Assembly: GCF_030272615.1 (NCBI RefSeq)
Contig: NC_081415.1
Coordinates: 370,269,667 to 370,333,666, forward strand
Reading direction: 5' to 3'
From: Cryptomeria japonica
Lineage: Eukaryota > Streptophyta > Pinopsida > Cupressales > Cupressaceae
Length of the DNA: 64,000 bases
The notes below the pieces were generated by a model. The model saw nothing but the letters and a program-made list of their open reading frames with translations, was not told where the DNA came from and made no database searches. A program made the translations under genes and the position numbers. Of the stretch, positions 57,324 to 64,000 are shown in pieces (the stretch's first letter is position 1; every line of letters starts with the position of its first letter).

Positions 57324-57734
57324 ATCTCAACTTCATCGCTTCATATCATGTTGAGATTTCTCAATCATCTGAATCAAATCAATCTCTAGGGGCATATCAG
57401 TTTCATCACTTCAATTCAAGCTGATATTGTCTTCATCTAAATCAATCTCTTAATGTTAACCAGTTTCATCACTTTTTATCAAGTTGATTATTCGTTTAAA
57501 CTCAATCGAAAGTTTAAAGAGTATCTTTGATCACACATTCAATCTAAGCAGGTGTTCAGTTTCATCGCATCAAATCCAGCTGGACAATTTATCTTCCCTC
57601 ATCGTGTCTTTATCCATCAAGTTCAAGTTTGGTATCTTTGCTCTTCATCGGTCCTATTTCAATCAAGTTCAGGATTGGTATTGCTTTAATCAACTCTGTT
57701 CAGTTTCATCACTTCAAAATAAGCTAAACACCTC
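57324..57734 (+). repeat. array of five 34-bp hairpin units in D 3' region
   Basis: Five units (57324-57357, 57394-57427, about 57455-57488, about 57553-57586, about 57697-57730) share a loop of TTTCATCACTTCA type. They are flanked by 7-8-bp arms that pair within each unit although the arm sequences differ: ATCTCAAC with GTTGAGAT; ATATCAG with CTGATAT; TGTTCAG with CTGGACA. The array lies between PMD and the polypurine tract. The open frame over part of it (57484-57855) is not protein-like. Confidence 0.7.
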
Positions 57735-57826
57735 ACTCTTCATCTGGTTCGTGATCAATCAAGTTCATAAATGGTATCTCCTAGACATCAACTATTCTTT
57801 GAACCAATGTGCTGCTCACACATTAA

Positions 57827-57842
57827 TTCAAAGAGGGGCAAA
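57827..57842 (+). promoter_or_regulatory. polypurine tract of element D
   Basis: TTCAAAGAGGGGCAAA directly precedes TGTAATACCC. Element E has TTCAAAGAGGGG in the same place on the minus strand (60348-60366). Confidence 0.85.
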
Positions 57843-58713
57843 TGTAATACCCTAAAATTGGTCACCTAAACCACGGGCCCGAAATCTCAACAACATCACA
57901 AGGTCCTAACCAAAGGCAATTAAATCAACTTTGAGCACACAATTAATTAATTCTCCAGTCATTAAATGTCACATGGCAAGTGAATTATTCTATATTAATT
58001 AAATATTTATTTAATTAGCTAAATCATTCCAAGTAAATAATTTTAATCAATTATCCTATTTAATTTATTAAATATCCTAGCATATTTAATTAATTAATAA
58101 ATTTGCCATTTAATCATAAAAAAAAATTAATTTATTACAAAAAAAGGAATCAATATGCAAATCAAAAGTTAAATTGAAAATAAAATAAAAGAATTGAATT
58201 GAGAGAGAAATCAAACTTGAGATATTATTTCTTCTTCTAAATTGAGATAACTTGAAATCAGAAAAGTAATTAATTGAATTATTAATCATTCTCTAAAATT
58301 GGAACTCAAAGCTTTTGAGAAAAGAAGTTTAGTTGCATTGAAAAGACTTTTTTTCTTGAATAAATCAAAGAAATTGCATGGAATCACCTATTTTCATCAC
58401 AAGTGCATGGAATTAATTGAATTTTATCTGCAATGCAAACTCAAACTATAATTGGAATCTATCTCAAGGTTAACTAAATATGATTTCTTAATTATTTCAA
58501 TTATCCTAAATTGTGATTTTTCTTGAATAATCTCAACCATTCATTGCTAATTGATCTTGACTATTGGTCTCTCTTGTGATTCTCTATAAATTCAGCCTTC
58601 ATCTCTCATTAAAACACCTTGGAGATTTATTGTTATTATACAGTTTTTTCTCTGGAGTCATTGAAGATATTGTGCTTGCTTTTTTGAGATTATTGCATCT
58701 TAGTTTAGCTTTT
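57843..58713 (+). repeat. element D 3' LTR, truncated
   Basis: Matches 39419-40310. Homology fades after 58706, just before the inferred edge of E at 58714. Confidence 0.8.
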
Positions 58714-60347
58714 TGCATATTTAGTTCAATTATGATTGCTTGAATTCATATAGCTTACTATTAATCCATCTAGCATAATCTTGTATCCATTTAGCTTAAT
58801 ATCATGCTCATATAGATTAAATCCTTCATCTTGGTGTAGTCTATTCACTGGTATTGCTTATACAAATCTGACAAAAAGTCTATACTCCATCTTTTAGAAG
58901 GCAATTGGTCGATTTGTCATGGTTTTATTATTCATGCTTATATCTGTCTAACCATACATGTAATGACTTAATTGAAGTGTTGTGTCTTAGAGCTTGCAGA
59001 TACTTATTCCACTTTTCACACACACATGACGGTATGTTGAAAAATGTACAATTCTATTATGAGCACTAGAGAGGGGAAAAGACTTGTGAGGTGGATTAGA
59101 TAACGAATATGCAAATCAAACATATAATCACATGAAATCCAAAGACATAATTTGAAATGCTCAAAACAAGGACAAATGCATATACCTCACAAACCAATAC
59201 CTTCTCCTTCGGATGGAGCTTGATGAAGTGAAGGCACCCTTAGATGATGCTCCACTTGATATGCTCCTCTTGCTTGCTTGATGTGGATGGCTCTCCAATG
59301 TTGTGCATAATATGAAATGGATTTTAGGAGGATGATATGGATAAAATGGTTTAAGTGTGGATGAGATATGATTTGGACATGATAAGGTTACTAAGATGAT
59401 TTCCTAGGCTCAAAAGGGCAGCATAAGATTACTGAATTTGGAGATGAAGAATGAAGGGAAGGAATCCTCAATTTATAGGAAGAGATGAGGAAAAATGGAT
59501 GGCTAGGATGGATTCAAGATGAAGGGCTAGGATTGCTTGTGAGCTCCCACAAGGCCCAAGAGAGGGTGTGGAGACCAAGAGATATGCCTTAAAGGCATTT
59601 CTTGTCTCCATACTCCTCAAGGTACATTGGGAAGACTTCCCAAGGTACCTTGAGAAGAGCAAAGTGCATTGGGAAGACTTCCCAATGTGCCTTGAGAGGA
59701 GCAAGGGATGGGACATTCCTTGAAGAATGGGGAGGAGGAATTTAAAATTCTCCAAAAAGGGATAATCATGGGGATTGGAGGAATAAGAAGGAATTAAAAA
59801 TTCCTTGGGAGAGGAGATGCCTAGAGGATTATGAGATTTTAAAAATCTCACATTCACCTAGGAAAAGAGCATTAAAAGCTAGTGGTTGGATGGAAGGGAC
59901 AAGGAGTTGACTTTGTGGCTAATCATGATGATTAGCCATTAGCAATTCATTAGGAGGGGGATTAGAGGAAATGTTAGGTGGGATTAGGATTTGTAGGAGG
60001 ATTTGACTAGGAGAGAGAAGGAGTGGAGGGAATTAAAAATTAGAAGAATAAGGTTAAGTGAGTTTTAGGGAGTTTCTAGAAGAATTTATTAGGTTAATGA
60101 TGAATTAAGAAGATGATTTGTAAGAATCATGTAGGTTAACTAATTAATTGAAATGCCAAGAGGAAGATTTGTGAGGATTTAATTTTTTAGAAGAATAAAG
60201 AAAGGGATTGATTTATTAAATAAATTAGTCACATACTACTGTGACAATATTAATTAAATATAATTAATATTGAGGAGAATTTGGATTAACATAATTAATT
60301 AATTAATTATGTGAGGAATTAAAAATAATTATTTTTAAGTGTGTACA
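58714..60347 (-). repeat. element E 3' LTR (inferred, minus strand)
   Basis: On the minus strand this begins TGTACACACTTAAAAATAA right after a polypurine tract. The right edge is therefore well supported. The left edge at 58714 (minus-strand end ATATGCA) is inferred from the loss of D homology at that point and a CA end. The open frame at 59468-59857 is repetitive LTR sequence (a 30-bp unit with TTGGGAAGACTTCCCAA, itself palindromic, near 59627 and 59669). No gene. Confidence 0.4.
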
Positions 60348-60366
60348 TTTTTCCCCTCTTTGAAGC
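60348..60366 (-). promoter_or_regulatory. polypurine tract of element E
   Basis: Minus strand GCTTCAAAGAGGGGAAAAA precedes TGTACACA. The core TTCAAAGAGGGG is identical to that of D. The stretch 60367-60663 to its right holds no gene. Confidence 0.75.
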
Positions 60367-60663
60367 AAGGTGCAATGATGTGTTGATTCAAAGAATAATC
60401 TCATTATTTTTTTTTTATGATGATATTGATTTGATAAGATGACCCAGCTCTTGATTGCTAAATTCTGGTATGATGATGCTCCCCTAGGAGATCAATTGAG
60501 ATAATTGATTTTTGGAGTTTTGCGAGATTGATATCCTGATAGATTTGGTTTGATTTCTGCAACTATGGTTTGATGAAAATGCAAGTTCTTTGATTAGCTT
60601 GATGGCTTAGGTAGGTAAGATTGAAAAATCTTATTCGATTCAATTGATAAAATCTAGATTCAG

Positions 60664-61241
60664 TCTGGTTTCAGGAAGGATTCATCCTGTATAAGACAAA
60701 GATGATCAAAGCATCTGGTTTCAGGAAGGATTCATCCTGTATAAGACATGATTGATCACAATGTCTGGTTTTAGGAAGGTTCATCCTATATAAGACATGA
60801 TCAGAGCATCTAGTTTCAAGAAGGATACATCCTGTATAAGACATGATTGATCACAACGTCTGGTTTCAGGAAAGATACATCTTGTATAAGACATGATTGA
60901 TCACAACGTCTAGTTTCAGGAAGGATACATCCTATATAAGAAATGATTGATCACAACGTCTGGTTTCAGGAAGGATTCATCTTGTATAAGACATGATCAG
61001 AGCGTCTGGTTTCAGGAAGGATTCATCCTATATAAGACATGATTGATCACAATGTTTGTTTTCAGGAAGGATTCATCCTGTATAAGACATGATCAAAGTG
61101 TCTGGTTTCAAGAAGGATTCATCCTGTATAAGACATGATTGATCACAATGTCTAGTTTTAGGAATGATTCATCCTGTATAAGACATGATCAGAGCGTCTA
61201 GTTTTAGGAAGGATTCATCTTGTATAAGACATGATCAGAAT
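60664..61241 (-). repeat. minisatellite of 12 hairpin units (46-50 bp)
   Basis: Twelve units begin TCTGGTTTCAGGAAGG (plus strand) and contain ATCCTGTATAAGACATGATT or a shorter ending ACATGATCAGAGCG. Units thus alternate irregularly between about 50 and 46 bp. Within each, CAGGA pairs with TCCTG and GTCT with AGAC, giving an imperfect hairpin. The minus-strand reading, GTCTTATACAGG..., is the same as single units in D. Confidence 0.9.
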
Positions 61242-61300
61242 CATAATTAATTATGTGAGGAATTAAAAATAACTAAAATAATTATTTTTAAGTGTCTACA
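61242..61300 (-). repeat. copy of the E LTR start next to the minisatellite
   Basis: ATAATTAATTATGTGAGGAA and following bases to AGTGTCTACA repeat the LTR edge at about 60293-60347 with small changes. It is a partial LTR duplicate, not a full second LTR. Confidence 0.75.
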
Positions 61301-62175
61301 TTTTGTCGGTGTGTAGAAGATAGAAGGAGAAAAGGATGCCCCAGCGTAAAGCATGGGAGGTGTATGCCCCCTTGAGAATTTTTTTGAAAATGGAAGAAAA
61401 ATTCTCCAAAAATTAGAGGAAGAAGAATCCGGGTGCAAGGGATAAATGAGGAAGAAATATGAAGCAGTCATGAAGAATTTGGAAAGAAGAATAGGAGATG
61501 CGAGACTGCGGAGGAGAATGGGCCCTCACAGGGGACCCATATAAGCCACAATGGACCCAATGACGGGTCATTGTTACATACAAGCCTTGGAGCTACTCAG
61601 AGCGAAGAAGAAGAGGAGAGATGGACCGCCTTCCAGTTCGTGATCATCGCACTGAGAGGATCTGACGTTTCGACCGACCAACGAGCTATGGACAACCAGT
61701 GAGTAGGTCTATCCCTCATTTGGAAATTTTTAATTTTGGCTAAAATTAGGGTTGGAAAAGGGGTGGGAGGGTTGGTGAGGCACAAGCGTGCGTGCCCCTA
61801 GGCTAGCACGAGTGCTAACGATTAGAGAAGGTGCTCGCTAGGGGTTTGTGTAAAATAGGAATTTGGGGTGGGAATATTTGGATTAGCATGCCCGCTCGCG
61901 CATTAGCATGGGTGGTTGCGCTTTGACGCGGGCGCTCGCGTTGATGGGTTTTGAAGGGGAAAATAGAGGAAAGGGGGGGCTCTATTGGTGTGAGCGTTTG
62001 CAAAACGGTGTGTGCATTACGGTTTTGGCACGAGTGCTGGGTAAATTAGCATGTGCAGTTGGGAAGGGGGGATGCACTTTTTGTTTAGAATTTTTTGCAT
62101 GGGAGAAAGGGTATGGGTGGTTTGGGAGGTGAGGAAAGAATTTTTGGGCATGAAAATAATGTTTTGGTGTAATGG
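61301..62175. other. E, region upstream of PMD
   Basis: GC content rises here. Between 61790 and 62050 the motifs GCACGAGTGCTA, GCGCTCGCG and GCATGGGTGGTTGCG recur as short degenerate repeats of alternating GCG/CGC. No credible gene: open frames on both strands (for example 61908-62132 and 61982-62320) reflect the repeats. Confidence 0.4.
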
Positions 62176-63400
62176 ATGCAAGTGGAGAGGGGACCGCTAT
62201 CTTCAAGGGAGCATTGGCCTCCAATGATGAGTCTCTACCATGAGTTAGCCCATGATGAGCTGGAGGTGCTAGTTGCGCTAGGGTTACATTACGTAGGCAG
62301 GTGGCCCAGGATTTGGGCACATACTGCTATGATGACTGCATTGGTGGAGAGATGGGATAGTCGGTATAACACCTTTCATTTGCCGACTAGAGAGGTGACA
62401 GTGACCTTGTTAGATGTTTGGCGGATCTTGAAGATCCCTGTTTGTGGTGTGATCCCTGAGTACCAGTTGCATGCGACCGATTTTTATCTGAGGGAGTTGT
62501 GCGAGTATGAGACGCCGCCGATGCTAGATAGGAGCAAGATGCACTTGGGCTGAGCGATGGGTATACGGCAGATTCCTCAGTTGGTTTTGGTGATTTGCAG
62601 CCTCTTGAGTGGACGGATTCTTCTGGATTTGGGTGGACATGGATTTCCTCTAGGGTGGAGTAGATGCATGTATTTCATGGTTCATAATGGTGTTTAGTAT
62701 GTGTGGGGCTTAGCGATGCTAGCCCAGCTCTATCATGACACACACTTGGTGACTTACAGAGAGTATGCTAGTTTATCTGCTAGGGTGACACTCTTACACA
62801 TATGAGAGTGGGAGCATATTGCAGTGACTCGACCATTGGGTGTTCAGAACACATGGCCACGGTAGCCATTTGTGGACAGGTACAGGGGATTGTTGCATTA
62901 CACATAGACAACATCTATGTGGTTTTGGAGGTGGATCCTAGATGAGCTGGTGCAGTTTACATGGAGGCCATTTTCGGGGTGTGAGTGGTGGAGGGATGAT
63001 TGGTAGCTTCACTGGGTAGGGGTTGAGATGTGGATTTTTTGGAGGTCAGTCTATATCATGGAGTATTATGCTCCATTCAGGGTGGCTTGACAACTTGGAA
63101 AGGTGTAGGATATTGTGGGGGATATTCCAGTGTATCCCCGGATTACACGGGAGGTGAGTTATTGGGGGCCTACAACGAGTCCCCTGGATGGCCAGACGAG
63201 CTTCTAGACAACATTTCACATAGTCTAGGTTGAGCAGATGGGAGGGGGGGGAGGACCCAGGCATGACAGGTGGTTACTGGAGTTGGTGGGAGGGGCACTT
63301 GCCAGTGCGGTTTACTATTCCTAGGGTTTTGGATGATGAGGAGTTAGAGTCGGGGGTTGATCAGGTGGTGGGTGGGGAGGATGATAGCCCAGGAGAGAGT
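62176..63400 (+). pseudogene. PMD gene of E, decayed
   Basis: From 62176 (or the ATGs at 62224-62229) the frame reads MMSLYHELAHDELEVLVALG, then the PMD signature TALVERWDSRYNTFHLPTRE and VTVTLLDVWRILKIPVCGVI. The domain continues in the same frame past a TGA near 62552 (PLGWSRCMYFMV, LAMLAQLYHDTHL, WWFWRWILDELVQF-like text), with at least nine more stops to about 63250. Most of these stops differ from Gln or Arg codons by one C-to-T change. Upstream residues before the signature match D's PMD (YHELAHDE versus VHELSDVD). The gene is antisense to E, like its counterpart in D. Confidence 0.75.
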
Positions 63401-64000
63401 TGTGGTTTGTGCAAGGCGTGGTGCTGGCAGAGGGTAGAGGAGAGTCCGAGTTGTGTGGCAGAGGGGTCCAGAGGAGGAGGGAGGGGATGGAGAGGATGCC
63501 CCAGTGGAAGAGGGTGCAGAGGCCATAGTTGGCGAGAGAGAGGAGGCTGCAGTTGGAGAGGGAGAGGTTGTGCCCATGGATATTCTTGAGACACAGGCAG
63601 GGGAGAGGGGAGGACTGTCACAAGTTGATTTTGACCAATTATAGCAGGAGTAGGATAGCTATCAAGAAAGGCTTCATTCAGTGGAGGATGAGCTACAGGT
63701 AGAGAGGGCTCAGAGGGAGAGCATGGAGGAGGAGGTGGGGCGGCTGACATAGGAGATATCTGATTTGATAGAGAGTCTCCATACTACTAGGATAGAGGTG
63801 GATGCCTTGAGGGAGGAGGGGGAGGAGTCAGAGAGGATGCTTGAGGAGGCCCGATCAGTGACAACCATAGCAGGATTACAGGATGTCCTTCATTGGTAGG
63901 ATGCTGAGTTAGAGGGGTTATGGGTCAGAGCACAGAGGGTGGAGGCAGGTGTGACACGGGTGCGGGGGGAGAGGGATGTAGCTTGATAGGCATTAGTTCT
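63401..64000 (+). pseudogene. PMD C-terminal tail: Glu/Gly-rich and coiled coil, cut by window end
   Basis: After the PMD come Gly/Glu/Arg-rich low-complexity sequence (63440-63600), then, from 63590, coiled-coil text (VEDELQVERAQRESMEEEVG, IEVDALREEGEESERMLEEA). TAG stops interrupt it at several places, again mostly at Gln codons. A coiled-coil tail after PMD is common in transposon-borne PMD proteins. The protein end lies beyond 64000. Confidence 0.55.

Larger units (their letters stand above)
39419..58713 (+). mobile_element. element D: pol-less Tat-like gypsy element with antisense PMD
   Basis: LTR homology joins 39419-40310 with 57843-58713, and a polypurine tract (57827-57842) before the right copy fixes the plus orientation. 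Inside are a gag C-terminal fragment (42152-42523), low-complexity sequence, repeats and an antisense PMD gene near the 3' end. No RT, integrase or protease is found in the roughly 10 kb not occupied by B, so D is non-autonomous. The right LTR is cut off near 58713 where E seems to start, which explains the missing right target duplication. The element's orientation, gag type and 3' tandem repeats fit the Tat/Ogre lineage. Confidence 0.7.
58714..64000 (-). mobile_element. element E: D-like Tat element, runs past window end
   Basis: The order from the left edge is an LTR-like region, a polypurine tract (60348-60366, minus), a hairpin minisatellite (60664-61241) and a PMD gene in antisense (from 62176, plus). 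This mirrors D's 3' end exactly when both are read in element sense. Gag and 5' LTR would lie beyond 64000, so completeness is unknown. Confidence 0.5.

Noticed and set aside
58709-58713. CTTTT as a target duplication for E paired with the bases after 61300
   Set aside because: The bases after 61300 are TTTTG, not CTTTT, and 61242-61300 is only an LTR fragment. The true right end of E is probably outside the window.
60664-61241. CRISPR-like array of repeats with spacers
   Set aside because: The units are contiguous tandem copies whose variable parts are just two subtypes of the same ending. The context is a plant retrotransposon.
63344-63750. Pro/Ser/Leu-rich minus-strand frames
   Set aside because: Shadows of the Gly/Glu/Arg-rich tail of the PMD pseudogene.

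Overview
The window is plant nuclear DNA made almost entirely of nested LTR retrotransposons. I see no host housekeeping gene, no tRNA or rRNA gene and no CRISPR array. The evidence for a plant is Ty1/copia and Ty3/gypsy pol proteins of plant type, initiator-Met tRNA primer sites, plant mobile domain (PMD) coding sequence, and AT-rich, heavily decayed spacers. The stacking density suggests a large, TE-rich genome such as a gymnosperm, but that is inference.

Layout, left to right. (1) 1-3864: debris of a minus-strand element, with a possible LTR (1-1815) and a broken accessory ORF (1867-2865). (2) A decayed plus-strand Ty3/gypsy pol (G1) runs 3865-4132 and 11822-13745. It is split by element A (4133-11816, minus, target duplication AATAT). 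A has 1.2 kb LTRs, a gag-like ORF and a second ORF but no pol. (3) Element C (plus) starts at 16041 and has the same type of LTR end, primer site, gag and second ORF. (4) C is interrupted by H (19419-39360, minus, duplication GTAAC), a Ty3/gypsy element of Tat-like type. H carries gag, protease, RNase H, RT, RNase H and integrase, then an antisense and a sense accessory ORF. H's integrase is split by K (26938-32951, minus, duplication TCGGC), a Ty1/copia element with an intact 1075-codon pol ORF and broken gag. (5) Only 58 bp of C follow H before element D (39419 to about 58713, plus). D has a gag fragment, no pol, an antisense PMD gene and hairpin repeats. D's PMD is split by element B (47933-55602, minus, duplication CCACA), a second copy of A. 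(6) Element E (about 58714 to beyond 64000, minus) looks like a relative of D: same polypurine tract, hairpin minisatellite and antisense PMD.

The elements share parts. A, B and C encode gag (coiled coil plus four CCHC knuckles) and a second protein but no enzymes, so they probably depended on an autonomous relative. Pieces of that second protein resemble parts of H's sense accessory ORF and of the ORF at 1867-2865, which points to an accessory protein family recurring across unrelated element types. D and E show another recurring theme: PMD antisense to the element next to the 3' LTR, with arrays of short hairpins. In D those hairpins keep pairing while their stem sequences change. All similarities were judged by eye without database searches.
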